Shown: in pieces, positions 1 through 8,725 of the stretch
Position numbering within the stretch: position 1 is the stretch's first letter
Layout: the number at the start of each line of letters is the position of its first letter
Assembly: GCA_963676095.1 (NCBI GenBank)
Contig: OY781040.1
Span: 1,674,001 to 1,738,000, forward strand
DNA from: G963676095 sp963676095
Lineage (GTDB): Bacteria > Bacteroidota > Bacteroidia > Bacteroidales > Prolixibacteraceae
Reading direction: 5' to 3'
DNA: 64,000 nucleotides
Position numbers and translations under genes: made by a program
Notes under the pieces: model-generated
The model's input: only the letters and a program-made list of their open reading frames with translations
Told to the model about the DNA's origin: nothing
Databases searched by the model: none

Positions 1-453
1 AGAAGTTGTTCCTGTTGTTAAAATGGTTAACATGGTTTCTATTGTTTGAGGCTATGCCGTTTGAGTGTTTGATACTTCGTAGTTTGAGTATTGTTTCGGT
101 TGTTCCTAAACTGAACACAAAAACTCAAAGACACAAAGAATTGTTTCTGTGGTTTCGGTTCCCGTTGCTTTATCTTTCTTCCAGTTCTCCAACTCACTAA
201 TTCATCAGTTCACCAATTCAACAGTTCTCAAGGTCCTTTCGCCCCAACAGCGGAGCGTCAAACATTCAAACCGTTCAAACTATTCAAACATTTATCGTTT
301 TAATTTGTGTGAGCTGTGGTGAAGTTCTATAGGCAAAATCTAAAGTAAACTCCAATCATTAAACCATCAGACCATTCAAACATTTATCATTTTCAGCTCC
401 AGGCTCCTGTTTTTCCCCCATTCTCTCATTCAATCATTCAATCATTCTCCAGC
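1..453. repeat. Intergenic mosaic repeat, left inverted copy
   Basis: No gene is supported here; the short open frames lack any recognisable protein. The sequence is low-complexity and built from recurring words such as ttcaaacattt and aattcatcagttcacc. Segments between about 15 and 318 recur in inverted orientation between about 59415 and 59730. The best piece is an exact 36-bp match, 283-318 against the reverse complement of 59415-59450. Other shared blocks include gttaaaatggttaacat, gttgttcctaaactgaac and aattgtttct. Blocks are mostly colinear, with one out of order. The region begins directly after the stop of the minus-strand esterase gene, so it marks the left border of the polysaccharide-utilisation region. 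Confidence 0.7.
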
Positions 454-1887
454 TCACCAGTTGTCCGTACGAAATGACGGGACGGGCAATCCATCCGTGC
501 CAAACAGGTCGCCAACAACAAAATCCCGGAATGCGTAACGAACGGCAACCGGATTATTTACATTCGGAGACGACAAGATAACCGATTTTCTCCGCAGGAA
601 TACTGTTGCCGGATAAAAATGTTTGTCTTCACCCGCGATCTCGAAACAGTTTACATCATGTCCGAAAGAAGTGATTCCATTGGGCACATCGTTAAACGAA
701 ATAATCACGTTACTGCCCTGTATTTCCATTCCCCCATACGAGGGGTTCTTATAGCCAATCCCTTTTACTCCGTAGGTATCGCCCAGGACAAGCAGGGCAA
801 AACGGTTTCCGGTCACCTTTTTCTTCTCAGGATGGATACAGTCTTTTTCTCCGATATCCATCAGCACAACCATACCGCTGTTGGGAATTTTAGCCAGACA
901 TTTACGCTGTGCGTCCCGGAGATACGCAGAATTATATTTCTCATGAAATTCCGTTGGAGTGAATACGGAATAATCGAACGGAGCAATCTGCGCATAGTAG
1001 AATGGAAAATCCCCCATTCCCCAGAGCGTCCTCCATTCGTTTACCATTGCCGGGAAAAGCTGCTCATAACGGTCAGGTTCGATATAATTGGTTTCACCCT
1101 GGTACCAGATGCAGCCCTTTATTCCATAACCGATCACCGGGTGAAGCATCCCGTTAAAAAGGACTGTTGGGGTACGGTTAGGCACGGTAATAGAATCTCC
1201 TGGTTCAGGTACTTTTTTATCTTCGAAGGAGACTGAAGTTTCCTTACTCATCCATGCCTGGATGCATGATCCGCCATAGCTGACATTGATCAACCCTACC
1301 GGAACATTCAGTATCTTTTGCAACATACTGCCAAAATAATAAGCAGTAGCACTAAACCCGGAAACAGTCTGAGGCGATGCCTCTTCCCAGCTTCCCTCAA
1401 AATCGTCCTGCGGAACAGTCCGGGAAGAACGTTTGACAGTTATTAACCTCAGTTCCGGATTAGACGACGTTAAAATATCCATGTTAGATCCTTCAACCGG
1501 CTGTCCGGGGAAACCCTTTACCGGCATTTCCATGTTCGATTGCCCGGCGCATAACCAAACCTCCCCTATCAGAACATTTTTGATAACTTTGGGGGTTCCG
1601 TCACTTATTGTAACTTTATATGGTCCGCCTGCAGCCGGTGTCCCGATTTCAATACTCCATTTCCCATCTTTACCTGAGCGCGCTGTATAACTTTTATGAT
1701 CCCAGGATGTTGACACGGAAACATTACTTTGCTCTTCTGCCCAGCCCCAGATCCGGACTTTCGAATTTTGCTGCAACACCATGTTATCTGTAAAAACTGA
1801 CGGCATCCTGACTTTGGCCAGCACCATACCGTGAACAAAAAACAAAACCAGTACAACAAACAAAAAACTACACTCAATCTTCTTCAT
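454..1887 (-). CDS. Secreted sialate O-acetylesterase-like (SASA family) carbohydrate esterase
   Basis: The predicted protein has 477 residues and probably removes acetyl groups from sugars in the periplasm. It begins with a signal peptide (MKKIECSFLFVVLVLFF...). The nucleophile motif CAGQSNMEMP places the serine at residue 117, as in the SASA/SGNH-like fold. A downstream DIGEKDCIHP motif carries the likely catalytic Asp/His near residue 349. I chose the ATG at 1887 because the longer frame starts at a TTG and adds residues before a normal signal peptide. It is the last gene of the six-gene minus-strand operon that starts with GH78 at 15252, 84 bp after the GH106 stop. In a pectin context the substrate is more likely acetylated pectic sugar than sialic acid, since no sialidase or sialate catabolic set is present. 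Family confidence is high; substrate is inferred. Confidence 0.85.
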   Translation of the reverse strand: MKKIECSFLFVVLVLFFVHGMVLAKVRMPSVFTDNMVLQQNSKVRIWGWAEEQSNVSVSTSWDHKSYTARSGKDGKWSIEIGTPAAGGPYKVTISDGTPKVIKNVLIGEVWLCAGQSNMEMPVKGFPGQPVEGSNMDILTSSNPELRLITVKRSSRTVPQDDFEGSWEEASPQTVSGFSATAYYFGSMLQKILNVPVGLINVSYGGSCIQAWMSKETSVSFEDKKVPEPGDSITVPNRTPTVLFNGMLHPVIGYGIKGCIWYQGETNYIEPDRYEQLFPAMVNEWRTLWGMGDFPFYYAQIAPFDYSVFTPTEFHEKYNSAYLRDAQRKCLAKIPNSGMVVLMDIGEKDCIHPEKKKVTGNRFALLVLGDTYGVKGIGYKNPSYGGMEIQGSNVIISFNDVPNGITSFGHDVNCFEIAGEDKHFYPATVFLRRKSVILSSPNVNNPVAVRYAFRDFVVGDLFGTDGLPVPSFRTDNW

Positions 1888-1971
1888 CCCAAAATATTTT
1901 AATGTTACACTAAAAACCAAAGCCTACCACACAACAATAAAACAACCAGCAATATCAACCATTAAATCCGG

Positions 1972-4900
1972 TCATTCTCCTGACGAACAAACCGAAACAG
2001 GCCCGAGTAATCCCGAAGTCAGCAAGGTTTTCCCTTCGAGCCGGTACGGGGCATTCGTCCAGGTAACGCGCTTCTCTTCCGGCAATCCATGATCGCCAAT
2101 CAATCGGTTTCGCCAGGTATTTGTCACGGCAATTTTAATTGTGTTATCCCCTTCTTTCAGCGCCTTTGTCACCTCTACCCGGTAAGGAGCGGTCCAGGCA
2201 ACGCCACAGGGTATCCCGTTCACAGTTACATCGGCCAGGCTGGCCACTTTTCCCAGGTCGATCCAAAACCTTTTATCTTTCCCGGGAACCGCACTCCATT
2301 GAAAAGATTTACTGTAAACTGCCGTACCCGAATAAAACCGGATTGCCGGATCCTCGCTTAAAGTCCAGTCCGATAAAGAATCCAATATTACAGGATCTTC
2401 AGGGCCGCCCCAGTCATGGTCGAACCGTACATTCCACGGGCCGTCAAGTGGCTGCTCTGCAGATAAACTGATCCAGTTGCTCCCGGAACGGACTTCTTTC
2501 TCAGAAGTACTTTTTCGCAGAACAATAAACACAGAACCTCCCGGTTCCAGCAGAAGGGGAACAGTTGTCCTTCCATTCTTCATTTTCCAGTCTTTTGCCT
2601 CCTGTATTTCCCCGGAAAGGGGATCAAACAGCTCCGGAGCTTTATTCTCAACCCGCAAGGAAATCCGGAGGGTCCGTTTTTCATCTTCCTGATTCGAAAT
2701 AAAATAAATAGCGGTTCCGGCAGCGTCCCGATGGGCCCAGGCAATCCCTTCTGCCTTCTTCCCCTGAAGATCTGTCGCCTGGAGATCAGGATCAAATCCA
2801 AGGTTACTGAATGAATTCAACATATAAGGCCCTTCAATCACCCGGCCTTTACCTACCTGCCACATCCAGCAGGTATGGCCCCCGTTGTCGTTCAACTGCT
2901 GAGGTTTTCCATTCTTAAAAGAACCAAAGATCTTCCGCAGGGAATCATCAGCAGCAGGATATCCGTCTAAACCCAACGTATGTTGAGGCCATTCACAAAA
3001 CAATACGGTCGCCCCTTCTTTTACCAGCTTCAGCAACCGGGAAGCGACGGCAACACTCATGCGGTCACCGTCGGGGTTCATTCTCCTGGAACCTGGTATG
3101 ACCAGCAGGCGATAACCTTCACCCCCCGGGAATATCACTTTCCCGTCCCGGACCGAGGTCAACCTGAGTAAAGCGTCACTATTGAAGGAATCCCAGGAGT
3201 ACCCGTTCATCGGGTCAGCAGAATCGACTGTCATATTCCCGTGAATACTGTCCTGATTATTCCCGAATATACCCGGAAGAAAAGGCTGGACCCGGTCGGG
3301 CAACAAGGCCCGCCTCGGGAACTCTTCGCCTGTAAAAACGGCCACATCGCTCACAGGCATTCCCTTTTGCAGCAAAGACTGACAACGGCTGGAATAGGCA
3401 ATCCATGCTCTTCCTGGTTTCCACCAGGTCTGGTCGCGCTGCAGAAAAGTTCCCACCCCGTTTAAGGTCATTCCCGGCTTCCTGTCGACCCATGGATTCT
3501 CCATAAAAACATGGTAAACAAAGCGATTAATTCCAAGCGCATAATTCCGGTCCCCCAGGCGTTTTAGTAAGGCAGGCGTTTCATCCCAGGAAATCCGCAG
3601 CTCGGTGAACGCCTCGGCCTGGACCAGATTTCTCCCGTAAACCCTCGCCCCGGAAATGGCATCAAGCATGTCGTTCGGCTTATCATGCGAATCACTGCGC
3701 AGCCAGAATTCGCCCATCGGGATATCTACTTCCTTAAAATGGAGCATCCCGTCGCTCATCATGGTCGGGGCAACCGACTCGGCAGAAAAATCAATTTTAT
3801 ATGGTTTTAGTAAACCAGCCAGTGTTTTGTAAAAATTATCGGCTATCAGTTCTGAAATTGTTTCACGGACATCATACAAAAACCGTTCGGAAACCTCGAC
3901 ATTCTGAACCGGAATGCCTGCCAATACTGGCAAGTAAGGAACCGGATCATATCCTCTTCTCTTTTTAAATTCTCCGGCAAACACAGGCGACCAGTTTTGG
4001 CTCCCGCACTCCCAACTGTCAACATGAAAGATCGTCAGCACCTTCGCTAATTCAGGACCGGCATTTTTCAAGGCCTTACCATACCAGTTTTCAAACTGAA
4101 GCTTCACCGCATCCGGGTTAAACTTATCGCATTCCAGTCCTTTGCCCCCTCCTCCAGTATCGTTCCTGTAACCGGTGGAAGTATGCCCCATCCGGATAAC
4201 TGTCCACCGGCCATCCGGGACTGTCCAGTCCAGTGTCCCGTCTTTCCGCAGACAGGCAGAGATATTAATCATCTTGTCTATTGGCACACAAAGAGAGTCA
4301 GGTAACTGCTCCGTTGTAGTCCTCGGGCTTATCCTCCAGACGAGCCCGCTTTTCCCTTCATACTGGTTAATCCTGGGAGCAGATGACAACTCGATCCCGG
4401 AGATCTGCAAACCTTGTTTCCACTTGGCAGCGTCCAGATCCTCCGACCCTTTTTCAGAGCCCTCGGGATCATAAATAAAACGGAAATAACGGGCGGTAAC
4501 AGGAACAATCTCATGGGTCACACCTGCATCCCAATCCTGCCATCCCTGCCGCGGGGGCTGTAACCGGACAACCGGTCGGAAATGAACACCATCGTCACTT
4601 ACCGAAATTTTTAATCGTTGCCCCTGATAGCTGCCGGAATACTTATTCCCTGCTTTACGGACAATCACCGAACGGCATGTAAATGGTTTCTTAAAAGTAT
4701 ACTGAATCCAGCATGAAGTATCACTTTTAAACAGTTCCTGACTATTTTTTTCGGTCAGAAAGGAAACATCTGCACCAAGGACACTGGTCGTTACTTTGGG
4801 ACTGACATCAACGGTGGAAATTCCATTCCCGGGAACAGCAGGGTAAGCAAAAACAGCGATATCCCCGTAATAGCCTTCATTTGTTTCAGGTTGAGGAAGT

Positions 4901-5373
4901 TTGCCACGAAAGGTCTGTCCTCCGTTAACGGTCAGCGATGACCAGACCACCTTCTGCATTGATAATTCCGGGGTGATCCACGGGCCACCGGCAACAGCAA
5001 AACCATCACCGACGTGCATAGCAAGCCTGATCCCCAGACTATCAGCCTGCTGCATGGAATAACAGACCATTTTCCACCATTCAGGGGTCAGCTGGATCAC
5101 AGGATTGCTGATCCATGGCGGATTTACTGCTCCCTTTACCGGCATCAGGTAAGCGCCGCCAATCCCGGCTTCTTTCATTGCTTCAAGGTCGGCATGGACC
5201 CCTTCCCTGGACACAGCCCCCTCCATCCAATACCAGAACACCCAGGGGCGGGCTTCCTCTCCCGGAAATTGGAAATCATGCCCCAGGGAGTCCTTTTGCG
5301 ATTGACATCCGGTTAAGAAAACAGAGGTCAGCAAAAAAGAGAAAATAATCGCTATTGTTCCGTTCTTATTCAT
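1972..5373 (-). CDS. GH106 alpha-L-rhamnosidase, lipoprotein
   Basis: This 1133-residue protein matches the GH106 rhamnosidase family, which removes alpha-L-rhamnose from pectic side chains. The N-terminus is a lipoprotein signal ending in FLTGC, so it is probably anchored to a membrane. The family opening (PWVFWYWMEGAVS, then DLEAMKEAGIGGAYLMP) is clear. Glu455 in HVDSWECGS and Glu587 in VQAEAFTE are 132 residues apart. From memory, the two catalytic glutamates of B. thetaiotaomicron BT0986 (461 and 593) have the same spacing. The C-terminal part contains a GH2-like beta-sandwich (LDGPWNVRFDHDWGGP, then a TNTWRNRLIGDHG tail). It lies 52 bp downstream of the GH2 gene and 84 bp upstream of the esterase, within one operon. 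Substrate linkage cannot be read from the sequence. Confidence 0.92.
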   Translation of the reverse strand: MNKNGTIAIIFSFLLTSVFLTGCQSQKDSLGHDFQFPGEEARPWVFWYWMEGAVSREGVHADLEAMKEAGIGGAYLMPVKGAVNPPWISNPVIQLTPEWWKMVCYSMQQADSLGIRLAMHVGDGFAVAGGPWITPELSMQKVVWSSLTVNGGQTFRGKLPQPETNEGYYGDIAVFAYPAVPGNGISTVDVSPKVTTSVLGADVSFLTEKNSQELFKSDTSCWIQYTFKKPFTCRSVIVRKAGNKYSGSYQGQRLKISVSDDGVHFRPVVRLQPPRQGWQDWDAGVTHEIVPVTARYFRFIYDPEGSEKGSEDLDAAKWKQGLQISGIELSSAPRINQYEGKSGLVWRISPRTTTEQLPDSLCVPIDKMINISACLRKDGTLDWTVPDGRWTVIRMGHTSTGYRNDTGGGGKGLECDKFNPDAVKLQFENWYGKALKNAGPELAKVLTIFHVDSWECGSQNWSPVFAGEFKKRRGYDPVPYLPVLAGIPVQNVEVSERFLYDVRETISELIADNFYKTLAGLLKPYKIDFSAESVAPTMMSDGMLHFKEVDIPMGEFWLRSDSHDKPNDMLDAISGARVYGRNLVQAEAFTELRISWDETPALLKRLGDRNYALGINRFVYHVFMENPWVDRKPGMTLNGVGTFLQRDQTWWKPGRAWIAYSSRCQSLLQKGMPVSDVAVFTGEEFPRRALLPDRVQPFLPGIFGNNQDSIHGNMTVDSADPMNGYSWDSFNSDALLRLTSVRDGKVIFPGGEGYRLLVIPGSRRMNPDGDRMSVAVASRLLKLVKEGATVLFCEWPQHTLGLDGYPAADDSLRKIFGSFKNGKPQQLNDNGGHTCWMWQVGKGRVIEGPYMLNSFSNLGFDPDLQATDLQGKKAEGIAWAHRDAAGTAIYFISNQEDEKRTLRISLRVENKAPELFDPLSGEIQEAKDWKMKNGRTTVPLLLEPGGSVFIVLRKSTSEKEVRSGSNWISLSAEQPLDGPWNVRFDHDWGGPEDPVILDSLSDWTLSEDPAIRFYSGTAVYSKSFQWSAVPGKDKRFWIDLGKVASLADVTVNGIPCGVAWTAPYRVEVTKALKEGDNTIKIAVTNTWRNRLIGDHGLPEEKRVTWTNAPYRLEGKTLLTSGLLGPVSVCSSGE

Positions 5374-5425
5374 TTATTTTCCAGTTTTATATTGACAGAT
5401 TCGCGCCGGTTATTCCCTCTGATTG

Positions 5426-8400
5426 CTAAAATCTCAAATTCTTTGATTGTTTCACTAGTTGAGGGACAGACAACCGGCATGGCAACATATAAAAACGATA
5501 ATGATAATTTCCCGAGGGGATCTGGTATTTCCCGATCGGAGCACCGACATCCGACCAGCTGTCATTTCCGCCTACACCCATCTGTATCAGATCGATATTC
5601 AGGGTAATAAACCCGGCATCGATTAGTTCATTTGTATGTTTCGCCTTATTAATGTTTTCCTCGGTATAGGGCCATGCGCTCATGCTCAGGAGGCTATCTG
5701 CTACTACCAGCATGCCGTACTGTTGCTTATCTGACAAAAACATCCATCTGACATCAGTTCTGTTACCATTTTCCTGGGGCATTACATAAGGCTCCATGAA
5801 TTTCCCTATTGGAAAAGAATAAATTCCGGATTCAAAACCGAACCTCCGGTCGATATAATTTTCAAGAGGGCCACGCCCGTACCAGGAAATCTGATCGTCG
5901 GCACGACGTATCCCACACTGCATGCCAACTTTTGGAATATTCGGCAATTCTTTCGAAGCGTTAAGCCGGTAGTCAACCTTTACTTCTCCATTACCATTCA
6001 CGGTATAGTTAACCTCACAGATTGCTTTTCCTTCGATCAGGCTATACCTGCTGGTTACGGAAGCAAGCCCTTTACCGCTTTCCTGACAATCCAGATCAAC
6101 CAGCAAAGGCTTTGCCTCATACCATTCTTTCAACTTCTGCTGAGGTTTCCAGCCCCTTTCGTCATTATCGGTCAATGGCCGGGTAAAATGAGGAAGCAAC
6201 GGACTAAAGATCTGCTCTTCACCCTTCCAAACCCATGAAGTCAACGCTCCGTCTTTCCGGCTAAAGGTCAGTCTGAAATCTTTCCCTGAGATAATATAAT
6301 CATCTCCTTCTTTAACGATCCCCAGATCAGGAAACCGTCCGGAGTGCCTGATGGCCGATGCCAATCCGGTCAGGGCAAACTGATCGGACGAAACGACATA
6401 TCCTTCAGGAGCCCAGGGTTTGTCATGCGACAAGCTGAAATTCAGGGTTACGAGATATTCACAGCCAGACTTCATTTTCGGGATATACTGACTGATTGAT
6501 ATTATCGTGTCCTTTCCTGCTGCCAGGTTGACCGGAGGCAGCTTTTTGTTCATGATCACGTTACCATCTTCCAGCACCTCGACAGTAGGAATATAATCGC
6601 CAAGCGATTTAACGGCGTGCCTGTTTTTAATCCGGATCAGGCCTTTCAGGGAATCGACCATCGTACATTCCACTGGCTGAAATACCCATTTGCATTCATA
6701 CATGGCTGCCTTCGGACGCCCATCGGGAGCGACCACACCGTTGATACAAAAATCGCCGTCGTTAAACCTTCCACCGAAATCGCCTCCATAGGCATAAAAT
6801 TCGCGCCCCAGGGAATCCTTTTTCAGAAGGCCCTGATCTTTGTAGTCCCAGATGCAACCACCTATTAATCTTTGATTTGAACGAAAAACATCCCAAAACT
6901 CTTTTAGGTTCCCGGTCGAATTTCCCATGGAATGATCATATTCACAAAAAAAGATGGGGCGATTATCAGTAGCCTGGTCAATAAGTAGTTTTGGAGTAAA
7001 GAGCCCCGGATACATTCGGCTTACCACATCCACATAATACTGGTCAACCGGGTTTTGGATCCGATGGGAATGATCTTTTGGATAACGCGGATCGGAAGGA
7101 TCGATATAACCATCTTTCCCCTGGCTTCCCATTGCCGGTTCGTAATGAACAGGACGTGTAATATCAAAGTCGTGTACCCAGCCGGACATGGCTGCTGTTG
7201 CCGGACCGCTTCCGGCTTCGTTGCCCAGGCTCCAGAAAATAACGGAGGGATGATTTTTATCCCGCTCGGCCATCCGTATTACCCGCTGCATATGGGCATG
7301 TACCCACTCCGGATCGTTGGCAAGCTTTCCTCCCAATCCATGGGTTTCAAAATTAGCCTCGTCAATGACCAAAATACCATATTCGTCGCATAAATCATAG
7401 AAATACGGATCACAGGGGAAATGACTTGTCCGGATACAGTTGAAATTAAACCGTTTGATCTGTTCAACATCCCGTTTAATATCTTCTCTCGAGAGGGCTT
7501 GTCCCTTCACCTGATCATGGTCCTGCCTGTTAACACCATAGAGGTAGGTTACTTTTCCATTGATCAGCAACTTACTGTCTTTCTTTGAAAAGGCAATATT
7601 ACGGAACCCGACTTTACAGCTTTTGGCTTCCAGGATGTTACCATCCGAAGCTTCGAGAGAAAGCACCAGTGTATAAAGGTTAGGGCACTCGTCGCTCCAT
7701 TTCAACGGATTTTTCACGGTCGCTTCCAGCATCCCGAACTTTACGTTGTCCAGTCGCGGATATTTTTCATCCAGCACGTCTTCGGCATTTTTAGAAAGTT
7801 GATCTTTCAGGACAGGTTTTCCTTCATGATCGTATAGCTGGGCCTTTAGCCAGTACCCTTTTACCGGGTCTCCCGTGAAGTTTTCCAGCCGGGGCCTTAT
7901 GCTCAAGACGGCATCCCGGTATTCTTTATCAAGTTTTGTCTGATAAAAGAAATCGGCAATCCGAAGTTTCGGTTCGGCCATGAGATAAACTTCCCGGTCG
8001 ATACCGCTCATCCGCCAGTGATCCTGGTCCTCCAGGTAAGAACCGTCGCTCCACCGGATCACCTGCACCGAAAGCATATTTTCTCCGTCGACAAGGAACG
8101 GGGTGATATTAAATTCGGAAGGGAGACAACTGTCTTCTCCATAACCCACGAATTTTCCATTGATCCAGACCCTGAAAGCCGACCTCACGCCTCCGAAATG
8201 GAGCGTAACATGACTGTTCTTCCAATTCTCAGGTACCGTAAACGTGCGCTGATAGGAACCGACAGGATTGTAATCTTTAGGAACGAAAGGCGGGTTTACC
8301 GGACGGAAAGGGTATCCGGAACTCTTGTATATCGGCCGGTCATAGCCCTTCATCTCCCAGTTGGAAGGAACTCCGATCTTATCCCATCCCTTCACCTTCG

Positions 8401-8695
8401 ATAAATAAAAATCGCCGGGGGCTTCTGCCATATTACGGGACAACCTGAAATTCCATTCTCCGTTGAGCATCACGATACGCGATTTTGCCCGGTCGCCGTT
8501 CAGGGCATCCTGAATTGTCGGATAAGAATAGGCCGTGGCCCGGGAAGGGTCCCTGTTGATTTCGGTTATCCCCGGATTTTCCCAGGGTTCGGCATAAAAT
8601 GTCAGTTCTACGGGACCGGGCTTTTTATCCTGTGCGGTTACATAGCCCGGAAAAAAGATAAAAGCAAAAGTTATGATTCGAATTATAGGTTTCAC
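5426..8695 (-). CDS. Secreted GH2 beta-galactosidase, LacZ-type with small-chain domain
   Basis: This 1089-residue protein has the full LacZ-like order: signal peptide (ending GYVTAQ), GH2 sugar-binding domain (about 40-220), Ig-like domain (about 220-350), TIM barrel (about 350-650) and C-terminal beta-galactosidase small-chain domain (about 800-1080, with MPQENGNRTDVRW). The acid/base glutamate lies in SLGNEAG near residue 493, and the nucleophile in FFCEYDHSMGN near residue 584. The barrel signature NCIRTSHFPCDPYFYDLCDE is complete. The start codon is GTG; no ATG sits before the signal peptide in frame. It is 30 bp downstream of the other GH2 gene in the operon. The likely role is removal of beta-linked galactose or a related sugar in the periplasm. 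GH2 members differ in substrate, so beta-galactosidase is the best family guess and not a proven activity. Confidence 0.9.
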   Translation of the reverse strand: MKPIIRIITFAFIFFPGYVTAQDKKPGPVELTFYAEPWENPGITEINRDPSRATAYSYPTIQDALNGDRAKSRIVMLNGEWNFRLSRNMAEAPGDFYLSKVKGWDKIGVPSNWEMKGYDRPIYKSSGYPFRPVNPPFVPKDYNPVGSYQRTFTVPENWKNSHVTLHFGGVRSAFRVWINGKFVGYGEDSCLPSEFNITPFLVDGENMLSVQVIRWSDGSYLEDQDHWRMSGIDREVYLMAEPKLRIADFFYQTKLDKEYRDAVLSIRPRLENFTGDPVKGYWLKAQLYDHEGKPVLKDQLSKNAEDVLDEKYPRLDNVKFGMLEATVKNPLKWSDECPNLYTLVLSLEASDGNILEAKSCKVGFRNIAFSKKDSKLLINGKVTYLYGVNRQDHDQVKGQALSREDIKRDVEQIKRFNFNCIRTSHFPCDPYFYDLCDEYGILVIDEANFETHGLGGKLANDPEWVHAHMQRVIRMAERDKNHPSVIFWSLGNEAGSGPATAAMSGWVHDFDITRPVHYEPAMGSQGKDGYIDPSDPRYPKDHSHRIQNPVDQYYVDVVSRMYPGLFTPKLLIDQATDNRPIFFCEYDHSMGNSTGNLKEFWDVFRSNQRLIGGCIWDYKDQGLLKKDSLGREFYAYGGDFGGRFNDGDFCINGVVAPDGRPKAAMYECKWVFQPVECTMVDSLKGLIRIKNRHAVKSLGDYIPTVEVLEDGNVIMNKKLPPVNLAAGKDTIISISQYIPKMKSGCEYLVTLNFSLSHDKPWAPEGYVVSSDQFALTGLASAIRHSGRFPDLGIVKEGDDYIISGKDFRLTFSRKDGALTSWVWKGEEQIFSPLLPHFTRPLTDNDERGWKPQQKLKEWYEAKPLLVDLDCQESGKGLASVTSRYSLIEGKAICEVNYTVNGNGEVKVDYRLNASKELPNIPKVGMQCGIRRADDQISWYGRGPLENYIDRRFGFESGIYSFPIGKFMEPYVMPQENGNRTDVRWMFLSDKQQYGMLVVADSLLSMSAWPYTEENINKAKHTNELIDAGFITLNIDLIQMGVGGNDSWSDVGAPIGKYQIPSGNYHYRFYMLPCRLSVPQLVKQSKNLRF

Positions 8696-8725
8696 GTTAC
8701 TGTTAATATTTGGTTATCATCCTCT

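Noticed and set aside
619..1236. Plus-strand open frame of about 205 codons over the esterase gene
   Set aside because: It lies opposite a well-supported esterase gene, has no recognisable domain and is a shadow frame.
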